Of a stretch of 64,000 nucleotides of DNA, positions 1-12,591 are shown one piece after another. Positions within the stretch are counted from its first letter, which is position 1. Every line of letters begins with the position of its first letter. This DNA is from Triops longicaudatus (lineage: Eukaryota > Arthropoda > Branchiopoda > Notostraca > Triopsidae): contig JAGQDJ010000054.1 in NCBI GenBank assembly GCA_022885665.1, forward strand, positions 1 to 64,000, written 5' to 3'. Under the pieces are notes generated by a model. That model saw nothing but the letters and a program-made list of their open reading frames with translations, was not told the DNA's origin and ran no database searches. Made by a program: the position numbers and the translations under genes.

Positions 1-148
1 TAACCTTGCCTGACTTAACTAACCTATATTGTATAGCGAACCGCCCCCCTGCATATTGTATACCGATACAGCAGTTAGCGGGGACACACACACACGCTCA
101 CTCACCCATAAAAAATAGGCATTACATTTATTTGCACGCATGGTTTGG

Positions 149-221
149 TGGGCCCCTGAAGTCTGTGGGCCCCTGAAGCCTGTGGGCCCGGCGCACTTGC
201 GCCATTGTTAATATGGCCCTG
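149..221 (-). mobile_element. Candidate hAT-type transposon terminus
   Basis: Read on the minus strand from position 221, the sequence starts CAGGGCCATATTAACAATGG and runs into GGCGCAAGTGCGCC and then GGGCCC-rich DNA. This resembles the terminal inverted repeats of some hAT DNA transposons. Just inside it lies a 17-bp unit (TGGGCCCCTGAAGTCTG) present about 2.5 times at 149-190. If 221 is the end, the 8-bp target duplication would be 222-229. The opposite terminus is not seen, so it may lie left of the window or be lost. The resemblance is from memory and has not been searched. Confidence 0.35.
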
Positions 222-395
222 GTCTGACTGTCTGCACTCTCTATGTTCAATTGTCCATCGTGCAAACATAATGATTGGTTTTTGTCTTTGTTTCGGGAAA
301 ATGTGCGAAAATCATTCCATATAAGCAATAATGCCGAAAAATAATGTCGAGACAAAAGGTCTATTTTGTTTTTCTTGATCATTCGAAATTTGAAC

Positions 396-570
396 ATTTC
401 AAAAAGTATTCATTTATTACACGAGAATTACTGGCCCCCTTAATAAGAGTCTGGGCCCCCCCTTCAAAAGGTGTCACGGTACNATTTCAAAAAGTATTCA
501 TTTATTACACGAGAATTACTGGCCCCCTTAATAAGAGTCTGGGCCCCCCCTTCAAAAGGTGTCACGGTAC
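396..570. repeat. 87-bp perfect direct repeat around one N (assembly join)
   Basis: Bases 396-482 and 484-570 are identical and separated by a single N at 483. A perfect 87-bp duplication abutting one ambiguous base is what results when two overlapping contig ends are joined without merging. It should be treated as an artefact, not biology. The open frame spanning it is meaningless. Confidence 0.9.
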
Positions 571-3500
571 GGGGCTGCACGTGCGTTTTGCTCGAACCCG
601 TATTTCAAACTGTCCCAGAAACTCCCAGCAAATGAGTGGAAAGAATATTTAGTGACTCGTAAGTTGAACAGCTTTGCATCATGATTGTTTCATTGCGTTT
701 TCACGAGTAGCTTAAAGCGCTTCTCTCATAAGCTCGTAAAGACTACTCTTCAATTGCAAATGTATTGTGAAGTTATCTTCTTTCCCTCTTTTTTCTTTTC
801 TTTGGCTCTTTCTGAAGAACATTGCTACACCCTTTCGTTCAAGAGCCCCTTAAAGGAAAGAAAACGCAAAAGGAAGAGTGATCGTAACACTTGAGATTTG
901 CATACGTTATCAGGACGTTTTGGGAATTTAGGGAGGTTCCGGTAAAAGCTTGGCGATCATGTGGTAGCAATATGGTTGCTAATAGTTTTAGCGTAAGCTC
1001 GCCTTGATGACGCAGGACGGGTGGCAGCTATCGTGTTTAGGAAGAAAATCGAATAGATCATGTTTTGTGCTGGCGTCCTGTCCACTTTCCTTTTTATGGC
1101 TGCAGAAATGTGGGAATGGAGGTGCCTGCTGCGAATATTAAAAACCTCCTAAAGCACCTTTATTCACTCCATGCTGTCTTCCAGACCTTTAGATTGCTAC
1201 TGATAACTTCAAGAAAGTTCTTTACACTTCTGAAATTTTCTCGCTTCCGTCAGGAACTCGAGACCTCGAAGAAATTCGCAAACGTGCATTTCTTTGTGCT
1301 GAAAACAGCTCAGGAACTTTTGAACTTGAACATGAGATATTGGGAAGATTTCCGTAGACCTGCGCTATCTAGCGTGCATCCGCTGAGATCGTTCCGAAAT
1401 ATTGACCACAATAGAAGAAATATTACTACAGCTTTTCCACCTGATTGTTAAACAACTTTCTGCAATTTTTTTTTCAAGTTAATTTGTTAATAGTATTGCT
1501 CACTTGTTTTCAGTGCAGCTGTTTTTTTAGACAGCGGGTGTGCAAGACTCAACGATTTTTGTCAGAATAACTGTCTAACGTGTATTTTCGAAGTAGTGAT
1601 TTCATTTCGTCGTTCAGAAAGTAGATTCATTTAAAGTTACTTAAGAAGTTTCATTATTAAAGAAAAGCCCGCAGCATTTCTGTGGAAAAGGTTCATCCAT
1701 TTTTTTCAGTTGAAAAGTGCCAAACAAACTGCTTCTAGAGAGTTAAGTACCTGCAAGTTCTACTTTAATCCCCAGGAAATGCTGTTAAATTCCAGAGTAT
1801 TCCCAGCAATTGAGAAATTCATGGAAGCAGCCACACGTTTGTAAGAAGCCTTCCTCCCCAAATGCACTTAGTACATTTTCCCTTTTAGTACTGGTGGTGT
1901 GAAATTAAAATGTTTATTTTTTAATTAACGTTGATTTGCAGTAACGACAGTTTTGCCACAATTGTCGCAAGCCTACACGGGTAGCCAGTAAAAAAAAGTA
2001 TTTCCATTAAGCTCAAGCACCACATCTTCTTATGGAACTATCGCATTTCCTTGAGCGATATATACTCTTAAGACTGGTAACAGTAGTTAAACAATGGATG
2101 ACATATTAGCAAATTACCGTTCACCAAGTTTACTTGCATCTACAGAACCATCGGCGTTCGGAATAACTTCGGGTTGATTCAGTTTTTAATGAAGTATAGT
2201 TCCTTAATTTGACTGTCTTTCCGCGAGAAATCTAGTGGTAGCATTACTGACATAGGTTTGCATCGCGTCCTCGAGCTTGTAGCACCAATGATGCTTTGGA
2301 TTTTGTACTAAATCCTGGTCTTTCCTGTATTATGTTATCTCAACCTTGTTTGAATCTACAAATTAGTTTTCCCCAAATCCCCGCAAATAAATTTTTTCTA
2401 TGCTTTATCGCATATTGCATCAGAATTCCGATACCCTGAAATCTTCTCCCTTAGCGCCCCTCTTCCCTTCTTCTTTCGAACCTTATTGCTATTGATTGCC
2501 TTGTTTTGTCCAGTACCAACCAGCCAAAAGTATTCCTACTTTTCTCTCGGTTTTGTGCGTACACATGTGAGTGACGGCTGAACTGGCGTGGGGGTGAGGA
2601 CTGAGCGTGGACGGATAAAAGCAACGGTTTTGTCTATACCCGATCATAGGAAAACTATAGAAAGTACGGTAACTATGCTTACCCTACATTTTCTTTGTGT
2701 TTATCGAGCGTGGAAGGAGAGGGGGATGGGAGGCGAAAGGAAAAAAACACCCAAATCGCTCTTGTTTTATCCGATTTAGGGATCATCAGCAAGTTTCCCT
2801 ATGGAGCAATTCGATAAATCCCGAGCTGGGGTGTATATAACATTTGTCACCCTAGGCATCCATCTGGTGGACTGTAACTGACTGGACGTCCCAGAAATCT
2901 GGAAGAAAGTTTGATGATACCGCGGGTCGAAAGTTGTAATATTTTTTTTTTCTACTGGATCAGGCAGCAAATTCTGTGCGGTGATCACTCCAAGTCAGAC
3001 ATGTTTGTTCACTGATCTATACATTTCCTGTTAACTTTAGCTTAAGAAAAATTGAGTAGACAGAAGAAAATAGTAGAAATGTTCGGTCACTAATATTACG
3101 TGTGCAAGAGACATTATTTTACGAGCAGAAGAAATGACACTAAAGAATATTCGACTTTACAGATTTCTGTAGGCCTCAAAAATGACCAAGCAACGTAATT
3201 ACCTGTGCGGTCAGATGATTTACTGCAGAACTAAATTCGAAAAATAGTAACGTTAAGTTATTTTAAAAAACAAATTTGCACCAAACATCTAATTGAGATT
3301 CTTAGAACGTTTTCAGATAGGGTCTCAAATGCCGTCAAAAAGTGTTACGTAAATCAAACTTAACTGTGAAAAATACAGTAATCGAAAAACTTCACTAGGT
3401 TGGTTTAATACATATTTTTGCGAGGGAAGATAATTTCCAAAAATCATCCAGTAATCTGAATACTTTAGTCTGAAGCTTGTGCTTTAGATGGAAATCTTCC

Positions 3501-6500
3501 GTTGAAACAGTAATATGTTAAAGCACAAATTCTTCGATAGTGCTGTCCATTGTTTTTTACAGAAATAGCTTCAGAGTTGAATTTCTCTCCCATCATTGTA
3601 GTGTTACCCTACTATGAAAACTTCAAAGAACACTTGGAGTGCATTTTGTAAGCTTAGATCTCTTTCTTTTTGAAGTTATTACAGTTTGAACAGCTTTATG
3701 GTCTGGAATTTTGTCGTGGAACGGCGTGTTCCGTTCTATTCTTTTATTTTTTTCCTTATTGTATTTAGAGTAAAAGTTATGACAAGTTCCATTTGGGTTT
3801 GGGAGATAGTTGAAATAAGGAGTGCGATGATCTGCTCACTTTATAGTTGCTCCACGGGAGTTGTCGCTTCCTTCTCGCCGTTGCATAGATTTTTTTTAGA
3901 GATGTTACCCAAAAGGAGAAATACAAGCGGCCAGTAACACTACCAGCGTCACGGCTCTGTCAATAAGAGCTTTGCTTTTTTCGCTCACCCTTCGCTGGTG
4001 AGAAGAACGGTCGAGAAAGGAAGAATAAGCTAATGTGCATCATACACAAGTGACAGTCCAGAATCTTTATTACTCACTGAAACAGTCCTTACCCGAAAAC
4101 TACACCTTGATTTATCCATCCAAGCAGAAATGTCACAGAAAAAGCGCTTTCACGAAAAAGAATCTATATTTCTTTGCCCTTTTCTGATCCTTGCATAATC
4201 AAACGGTCTCCATAGGCCATATTTTGTTTAAAAAATAAAAAGAAAAAAGAAAAATCAAACTACCGGAAGATTTTTTTTATTAGAGTTACTGGAGTACATT
4301 TTGTTTCCTGCCACTATTCGTATTCTATATAAGGTGAGCTCCTTTCGTAAGAGAAGAAGTACGGAGACGTTTTTGCGTATGCAGATGAAAAACGAAGCGT
4401 GTACAGAAAATCTTCGTCCTTGACTATCTGTATGTCTCAGAAATTTCTGGATGGTATAATTCTGCAGAAGTTCTTGTTGCTGAAGGGGTGAAGGCCCAGA
4501 CTCGGAAGTGTGTTGATTTTGCGTCGGCTTGACTTGCTTAAATAAACAGGAAGAAAATATGTCTCTTTCTTTTTGCAAGAGCTTGTGCGTTCGCGACTAT
4601 TATATATTTATACAGAAGTGAACGATTTTGTTTGAAAATTAAGACGCAAATGTCATGTATCAATGTCTAGTTTGAGCCACTTCTAAAAATAAATGAAGTT
4701 AAATGACTTGGTTTTAGCTTTCTGGTTAGGATATTTTGTATTTACTACGAGTACTTTCGTGGAAATTTCGCCAGTCTACAAAATGACTGATTCAAGTAAA
4801 ATACTTAAAAGTCCCACCCTGCTTGAGTAAAGTAAACAGCTACACTCCTGTCTTCAGTATTCTGCCAGGTCGCAGCTTGCAGTAATTTTATACCGAGTAC
4901 TGCAATGTTCTGCAGAAGTATCTTGGCGTACTAGAAGCCTCTCGTCAAATATTCCTTAAGGACAAGCACTTTTGTGAAGCACTTGGAAGAGCTATTTCTC
5001 ATATTACTTTCTACTTGTGCTTCTGACCTGACGCCGCAGCAATAATAGAAGTACCTGCGCGTAGTGGCAGAAATACGATCACCCTCAATTCGTACACTCG
5101 TCGCTTTTTGTCTTCTCGACTAAAGGTGTGGCTGTCGTTATACGGAATCAAAAAGCATTTTGACCTTTAGGAATCCTTTAAAAATTGCGTACTGCAAAGT
5201 AGAGACAATGGATCGAAAAGATTTAATAGAAACGCTGAAGCTTTACTCTAATATTAATGCTTCGCCAAGTAAGAAAACCGTTTGTGGCAAGGGACAAGAC
5301 AGCGGGAATCTCTCTCACTTTTCACTTCTGGCCCTCAGCAGAAATCTCATTGACTTAAAGTGGGTACTACAGTATTGCCTCTTTTCAGGTCCCGGTACTT
5401 CGGGTTTTCTGATTTTTTTCTGGCTCTTCTTCTTATAGTTCCAGTTCGGTTGCTTTTGTGTGCACCCACATATGAAACTCCCTCGCCCGTCCCACTCAAG
5501 CTTTGCATTGCCATGCCCCTTCCACAGCCCCTCACCCCGATCCACCTACCCTTCCTAAGAAAGAAAAAAAATCGGAGGCTTAAAAAGTCACAAGACTTCG
5601 ACTCCTGCTCTGATCAATAATAAGAGGTAGCCCTTTCTGCGAAGGTTTTAGCCTGCCACACAATGCTCGTCATCCCTTTACGAAGACCTTCTCCCGGTAC
5701 CGAACATATGTCGACAAGAAAACCAATTGTTTTCACAGCATTAGACGCATAACATACCTGCGGCGCATCTTTTCTTTTTGCACTATTAACAGTAAAGAAA
5801 ATGCGTTGGATACCTGAAATAGACTAACAGAAATTTGCAGAAATTACGTATTTCCTTCAGACAGTACCAAGTAAATACGAAAAAAGCATTAAATCCTGTT
5901 GCCCAAGTTTTCTTTAAAACGAACATAAACGTACAAGCAACTTTAGTGAAGTAATCTTGTAATTATAAGTTTAATACTAGCATTGATATTTCTCAAAGAA
6001 GCGGCCCCTGACGTTTAAAGATAGGATAGGGGGGTATGAAAGTGTCGTGCTTGGGTGGACGAAACAGGCAAGGAGCCGGTTACGTTTGACGTCAGAGTTC
6101 TACTTTATAAAATACTGCACGTAAGGTCGATTAACCGTAATTTTTGCCGGCATCTGAACCTACATGGGACAAAGTCATTCAAGAAATATTAAAGCTGCTT
6201 TCGTTTGGGTTAGAAAAGACATCTGTCAGTACCTTAATATATTCCCTAATACGCGACCTTTTACCTTGCCGTTAACCTTTCATTAGTATATCTACGTCAT
6301 GCTAGACTAATTTTGAATAGCACTGCCTAGCGTGATTAATTATTGTATCGGAAGAAATGTGTCGGGCGATACCGCTGTTCACCCTAAAAATCGTTTGCTG
6401 GGGTTCTTTCTGTTACGGACTAGTGTATACCTACGCTGTATTATTGCCAGGGTTGCCAAGAATATGGTAGGAAAATTAAAGGGAAAGGGCAAAGAGTTGG

Positions 6501-6872
6501 ATAGTTTTGGCACCGGATTTAACGGCATTTTCGGCCACACCACACAGTCAGTGATAATAAACACTGCGCAACAGGATCTTTCCGCCGATGCAAACGTGAA
6601 GAATGTCTGGCCTTGTTATGCTGCCTACACTGTCTTAAGGACACAAAGGATTTAAAGACCCTCCCCTCTTACGACATTCCGGTATCGGAAAGTTTGGAGA
6701 TCAAAGCCATGGTACTCTTTGGAGAAGGAAGGAAAGGACGGGAGACAAGTGCAAGAACTGTCAAGTAGAAGAAATGTCCTTACCCGGTACTGTAGAGAAC
6801 GGTGAATACCTGAGAGCATATAGGTAGTAATAGTGTCTATTGTTCACAGATTTTTGGGTACAGCGCCAAGAA

Positions 6873-6892
6873 GGGTCGGGGGTGGGGGTGGG
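6873..6892 (+). other. Canonical G-quadruplex motif
   Basis: Four guanine runs of 3, 5, 5 and 3 are separated by loops of 2, 1 and 1 bases on the plus strand, followed by a further G5 run at about 6902. Such short loops predict a very stable parallel quadruplex. It sits about 2 kb upstream of the DET1 start, in the most G/C-rich part of the left flank. Confidence 0.7.
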
Positions 6893-7415
6893 TGAAAGAA
6901 AAGGGGGTGGAGGCCAGATGAGAAAAAGTGGGCTAATAAAGCGTCAATTTCGTCACCATCACTTGTGTCTGAATGAACGACCAAGACACACTGAGACCTC
7001 TAGCCAACTCGGTCAACTCCCTTTGCGTTGTTTATTGATTGGTTGCGCTGGAGAAATTCACATGCACACACACTCAGACACATTGCACGACGTACCGGCC
7101 GACGAGTCAGGTCGAGGCGGGGGACGACCAGGGTGGCAACGGTGACCTTGTTATGTAACCTTGACTCGGCTGACCTCGTTTTGCTCGGTCACTCAATCTG
7201 AAGACAAATTGTTGGGTGGTGTAGCTTCTTTCCCATTGAAACTAGTTGTTGTTGAGCGAAAGGTGGTTTGAAAATTTCCCGGGCCGGAATCTAAATGAGA
7301 TGCGTACCCAGCGGATGCCGGGCGGTAAATGCTGTCGAATTTTGAACGCTTGACGTGTGTATCCCCGCCCCGCCCTTGTAGGTAGGTGTATACATGTGTG
7401 TAGTGTGTGTGTGTT

Positions 7416-7423
7416 TATATAAG
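7416..7423 (+). promoter_or_regulatory. Possible TATA box
   Basis: TATATAAG follows a TG-rich tract and precedes a pyrimidine-rich stretch with several TTCC units. A start site about 30 bases downstream is possible, and DET1 is the next plus-strand gene, 1.5 kb away. Only the motif itself supports this. Confidence 0.2.
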
Positions 7424-8942
7424 TGAGTCCTGCACCTTTGGTTCCCGACCTTTCTTCCTTCCTTCCGGTAAAAAGTTAAAGGGTCCGCTGTGATTTGCGC
7501 AGTTCGGAAAAGTAATCTAGTTGGTAAACTGGGCGATTTTTCATAGGATATTATAAAAATGGCTTAAGCGATGTGCTGTTGGAGGAGGGGCTTCACACAC
7601 CCGGTTTTTAAGCGTGTCGCTCAGAAGGCGACCTGAGTTGAAAGAGGCTAGTTACTATGAATTAACAAATTAGGAGCGCTTTCATAGGTGAACAATGGCA
7701 GCTGGCACTGTTGGGAAAAAGGGTGTAGTCAATTTTGATTTGTAAAACTTTTTTGGAGTCTCATTGTTTGAGGGAGTAGATCAAAGACTCCGGGTTTGTG
7801 TATTTTAGATCTCCACTTTGTGGGATTACTGGAGATCAAGAAGCTAGGTTGTCTAAGCTGAACCGAAGGTCGGTCGCTTCCCTAGAGTTGTCAGATAAAC
7901 GTTTTGTTTACACGAAACATGCCATCGGTTTGGACGCTGTCCCTCCCCTACAGGATACATTTGTTATTTCAAGAAGAACGCAGATTATCAAATCGCGTTG
8001 GATCATGTTTGGAGGAATGGCTTGACAAAGTAAAGACACTTGGATTAGAACACGTACTTCAGAGTTTGACAGAATACTGTTGGACAGATTGGTGGTAATG
8101 GTAGTTCGAAGATAATTTTTTATTTATTTTCGTGTATATTTGAGATAGTTTGATCTCGACTATGGCTGCAGCAAGTATTTATGTCATTACAAATGAAGTA
8201 GATAAAGTGTACGGTATAATATTAACTACGTAGGGGGGGAAATGAAAGAATTAATGGAATTATAGATGCAAGCTTATGAAAAACTGGTTTTACAAGCGAC
8301 AGAAAATGACGACCTGTGCAAGATTGGAGTTTATACTTTGGCATGCTTAACGGCGTTTTTAAGCTCGACAAAATAGACTTTTCCTACCAGTTCGAAAGAC
8401 TTCATTTTCATTACGTCTCAGAGTCGATTGGTATTGTTTGACTATTAGAGAAGTCTCTTTCTTTGAAAATTACGCTAAACTGCTTCGATTGTGTCTGGCT
8501 TTGATTACATTCTCGAAGAATGAAGTTCGTCAAAAGTTGTAAAAATTAAAACATTGTTAGTCACAATTTAGTTCATAAATTTTAGTTTGACATTGTTTTA
8601 GAACCCTATTTTTTCTCGCAGCCAGTAAAAAAGTTCATCTAGACATCGAATGGAATTTTCAAACATTGGCAAAAAAAAAAGTTACGGAGCCGACCACGTT
8701 ACAAACGAAAGGCGAAAATATTAGTATTATGTTGTACCGTCAGTAAAACTTTGCGTGTTTTTCACACTTCCGTTTGTTTCTTTTCAGGATTGTTTGTGAC
8801 GTTGTCACAATGTTTGCTGCCTGAGAGGGAACACTTTGGCGAACAGTTTTTTGTGTGAATTTTCCAGTTCTAGAATACGAAAACCCAAGCCCAAGACTGG
8901 AGAGAAGAAGAAACGTAAAGAAAGGGAGCGGAGATTGTAAGA

Positions 8943-11090
8943 ATGATGAATCCCAAGTACGAGCCAATGGCAAATGGCGAGTACCGGCTCGTGCCGCGTT
9001 CCATTCCAGCCCAGAATGTTGTGTTACGTCTGCGTTGTCGGGAGATCTATGGTAGCAAAAAACCTGGAAATCATTTATGGGCCTCGCGTTCCTTCTACCA
9101 GAATATATTCCCCAATTTTACTGTTGTCAATATTGACAGGCCGCCTTGTTTTCTTCGCAAATTCAGCCCCGATGGGAAACATTTTATCGCCTTCTCTTCG
9201 GATCAAACCTCGATCGAAGTCTACGAGTACCAGGGCCCTGCAGCGGCCGCGGATTTATTACAAGGTTTCACTGGCGAATACAGTCTTTCCGATACTCACA
9301 CGGCTGAACTACGTTCCAAAATCTTTGGTCGATTCTTCCGGCTCAAGTTTGTCATCAACGTTTCCCCTACAGGAGAACAATTAAACCGAGAGTGTAGTTT
9401 GTTCACTGACGATGGTCGCTACGTCATTATCGGCTCCGCCAGCTACTTACCAGAGGATCCCCACCCCGCCTTCTTCGACGTGTACCGTAACAATGAATCC
9501 GTCTCGCCCCACCCCTTTTCCCGTTTAGAAGACTACTCGCTCCACATCGTGGATATCATCAGTGGTCGTTTGTGTGAAACGAAAACTTTCAAAACAGACA
9601 AGATTTTCTTGTCCCACAACCAAGGATTGTATTTGTACAAAAACACCTTGGCGGTACTTTCCGTGCAGCACCAGACAATACACGTGTTCAAAATCTCGGA
9701 AGGCATGTTCCTCAATGCAAAGAACATTGGACGCTTTTGCTTCGACGATGACGAGTTTATCACTGCGTCAGTCCCAGACGGACGAACTCAGCGTCCGTTT
9801 CGTGAAGTCACCATCAACTCGCTCAAGCATCGCTTATTAGCGTATTTGTTTCGCCGGGCTTTGAGAATAGCGGAAGAAGAAGGAAGCAATTACGAACTCC
9901 GCCGGTTTTATATGCATTTTGATCACTTCCGCTTGCTTCGCATGTGGAAAATGCAGTTACTGGATGAAGTACATTTGCTCGTCAAGTATGCCAGTGAAGA
10001 CGTCGTGACGTTAAGGTCACAAGAACCCAACACTCAACCGTCGTTTTTTGTGGTGTATAATATGGAGACCGCGGAGGTTTTGAATGTCTACGAAAATTCA
10101 TCGACGGAGTTTTTGGAACTTTTCGAGAATTTCTGTGATTATTTCCGCAACGCGGGCTTGCACTCAGAAAATCAGTTCACATGCTCGCCCTCTAGTAATG
10201 TCCACGCGAGGTATGAACTCTTTCGTTTTGAAGTGTTCCAAACTATTAATATGTGTAATACTTCTTTGGATGTAACATTACCCAGCAGTCTTTATATAGT
10301 ATGAGAAATTATTGTACGTGTCCCTCAGATTTCCTGAAATTTTAACATGTCATGGTCAAATTTTCAAAACTCGAACTTTCCCGCCCAAAAATGTGTCAAG
10401 AAAGACGGTTAGAAATTTCTCACATATTTTGCAAAAGCCTTCTTACTTGCGAAAATATGATAACGTCTATACCTTTGAGGAAACTACTAATAATGCCATA
10501 TTTAAATCGAATTGTATTTTTAACTAATTTTCTTTTATTTGTTTTCCGTTCAAGAGTTTTGCACGAGCGGTTCAAACAGACCATAGTCAGCGCTCGATTT
10601 GGCGGGCCGTTGGAAGCCACCAAACGACTTTTAGCCCAATTGCCCATCTCAGCCCAATCGTACTCCAGTTCACCCTATCTGGATTTGGCACTCTTTTCTT
10701 ACGACGAAAAGTGGATTTCGGTTATGGAACGGCCAAAAGCGTCTGGAGAGCATCCTATACGGTACTTTATTTTGTATTTTTTTCTAATACCCTCTTCTGC
10801 CTTTGGAGACAAGAAAACTTTTTTGTCATATTTTATATTGAAGTCTTTTCTTTTGTGACTCCCACGTGCACTGGAATGAAATAAAACCGTCTCTGTTTAG
10901 GTTTTACGCACGGGACTCGGGTTTGCTCAAGTTTTGCATCCACGCAGGCGTTTTGGGAAGAAATGCACCACCCACGGCTCGCCGACTCGTTGCTTTCACA
11001 TTTCACCCCACGGATCCTTTTGCCATTAGCGTTCAGCGAACAAATGCCGAGTATGTGGTTAATCTGCACGTGAGGCACGTCAGCTCCTAA
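8943..11090 (+). CDS. DET1: DET1 homologue (DDB1-CUL4 ligase component)
   Basis: This is the de-etiolated-1 homologue, which with COP1, DDB1 and CUL4 forms a nuclear ubiquitin ligase adaptor complex. There are three exons: 8943-10210, 10555-10761 and 10901-11090, all GT-AG. They give 554 residues against about 550 in human. Family blocks are strong throughout: NIFPNFTVVN, FLRKFSPDGKHFIAFSSDQT, LNRECSLFTDD, LSHNQGLYLYKN, NSLKHRLLAYL, PISAQSYSSSPYLDL, FYARDSGLLKF and, at the C-terminus, FAISVQRTNAEYVVN. The start is one of two adjacent ATGs (8943 or 8946). The frame runs open past the first donor into the intron, so a naive ORF gives a false C-terminus after residue 422. It is tail-to-tail with endosulfine. 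Identification is very secure; the exact N-terminus is less so. Confidence 0.96.
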
Positions 11091-12051
11091 ATACCCCCTA
11101 AATGACTCTGACAATGAGCGAAAGAAGCGTGGACGTCTCTGTTCTCCGGATGGACCAAAAAGCTACTACAAAGTTTTTTTGTAAAGATTCATGTCCGTTG
11201 TGAATGCTAAATTTCCCACAAAATGTTCCGCAAATACAGCTGAATCAGCGTTGTGTGATTATCCTGCGTATGGAATATTCGTGCACCAGGGAAATGTACA
11301 AAAGATTGTTCAGCTGCGCGTCCAAGACCGAGTAATCTCTTCCAATTATATGTTGGGCTCATAATCCGAGTAAGGATTCAACAAGTTTATGTTACGGGTT
11401 TTCACTTCGCGTTTGTGTGAACGAGGTTTGTGTTTACAACAAGACGCTTTTTGTAGACGTAATGGTAAAATACGAACATTTTGTTTAAATGAAAAAAGAA
11501 TTTGATGTATTATAGCGCCACACCGCACCAGCTATTAATATTCCTGTACAACAATAACTAGGGGCCTGCGAGACCAAAGAACCAAAGTGGAAAAAAGGCT
11601 CAAAAAATGAACAAAAATTTCCTGGGAGGCTTTTTCGTCGCTTCTAAATAGATAAACCAACTAGAGGAATACAATGGAGTTAGTGTGCAGTACAAAGTGG
11701 ACAAAAAATAGCTAGCTTTAAGTTTCAAGTTAAAAATAAAAAATTAACGAAAATTTCTATACCTAAGGGGTGAATCAAGTCAAACATCCAATTAGGAACG
11801 CATAAAAAAATTCATGTACGGTTTTTAATAGATACCACGAAAGGAATCAAACGTTCTACCAAGTATCTTTTTTTTCATTATTTTAAACCTTTAAGTTTAG
11901 TATCAAAGTCAGGGTTTGCCATCCTATGCAGCTTTTTTTTCTGTAAACTCCAGTGCCCCATCAAAACTAATACGTCAGGATAACACGTGTCTTGCACAGG
12001 TTTTCCAGCAAGCAGGCAGCGACAGAGGATCAGACAAGTGTTAATGGGGTT
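11091..12051. other. Convergent intergenic region, DET1 / endosulfine
   Basis: This 961-bp stretch lies between two converging stop codons and is expected to hold both 3' UTRs. An AATAAA lies inside an A-rich run near 11736 on the plus strand. No clear minus-strand poly(A) signal was found. No open frame resembles a protein. Confidence 0.6.
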
Positions 12052-12591
12052 TTACATAGCCGGGCTGGCCAGTTTGCTCTGGACGATGGACGTTTTCCTG
12101 ATAGGCATGGTGTCTGGTGTAGGAATAGTTTCGCCAGTAGATTGGGGAAGGCCGACAGGCGTAGGCCGGACTGGTGGAGGTGGAATTTGTCCACTGGGTT
12201 TCTGTTTTGCCATTTGGTAATCTCCAGAGTCAAAGTATTTTTGCTGGATAAGAACGACAGGTTAGACAAGATTGTGTAACATTTACGTTAACACTTGCGT
12301 TATCAGCTTACCCCTTTGTTTAAACGCTTTTGCAAGAACGCAGACTGGCCAGCTAACGGTCGCCCTTGGGGTAATTTAGCTTTTAATTTGGCTTCTTCTA
12401 GTTTCTCCATTTCCTAGAAAGAGTTGACAAACGAATGCTAAAGCGTGGTTCGAACTAGAAACGTTCGGTTTTGTTCCTTTTGGTAATACCTTGGCACTTT
12501 GTTCCATTTCCCTGGCACTACCTTGCTCTTCACTACCTTCTGGTTCTTGTCGGGCTTCTTGAGGCACAGGAAATTTATGTTCGGAGGCCAT
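12052..12591 (-). CDS. ENSA: Endosulfine / ARPP-19 family PP2A-B55 inhibitor
   Basis: This small, probably disordered cytosolic protein, once phosphorylated by Greatwall kinase, blocks PP2A-B55 and allows mitotic or meiotic entry. Three exons on the minus strand (12591-12490, 12413-12312, 12243-12052) give 131 residues, in the usual range. The family core is present: EEAKLKAK, then FLQKRLNKGQKYFDSGDY across the exon 2/3 junction, with the Greatwall-site serine at residue 74 inside FDSGDY. Near the C-terminus, RKTSIVQSKL (residues 117-126) matches the protein kinase A site, with Ser120 as acceptor. The segment between is proline-rich. The start (12591) has an AAAATGG context; an in-frame ATG at 12738 adds an unrelated 49-residue leader and was not chosen. 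It is head-to-head with CERT about 1.4 kb away. Confidence 0.95.

Larger units (their letters stand above)
571..8942. other. Non-coding stretch upstream of DET1
   Basis: I find no exon with recognisable protein similarity here on either strand. The longest open frames (for example 1065-1451 and 6332-6655) have no familiar motif, low-complexity composition and no paired splice signals. The part at 6840-7400 is richer in G and C than its surroundings, with a G-quadruplex motif and several TGACCT/ACCTTGA hexamers around 7141-7175. It could be a promoter or enhancer. The last roughly 170 bases, after a pyrimidine tract and AG near 8787, are probably DET1 5' UTR. Confidence 0.5.

Noticed and set aside
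1065..1451. 128-codon plus-strand open frame
   Set aside because: No recognisable motif, biased composition and no flanking splice or promoter logic. Consistent with chance in A/T-rich DNA.
10211..10304. Unspliced C-terminus of DET1 exon 1
   Set aside because: The sequence departs from the family at 10211, where GTATGA forms a donor. Exons 2 and 3 restore the conserved C-terminal half.
12440..12460. GGTTCGAACT, resembling a tRNA B box
   Set aside because: It lies in an endosulfine intron, and no A box or cloverleaf stems could be drawn around it.
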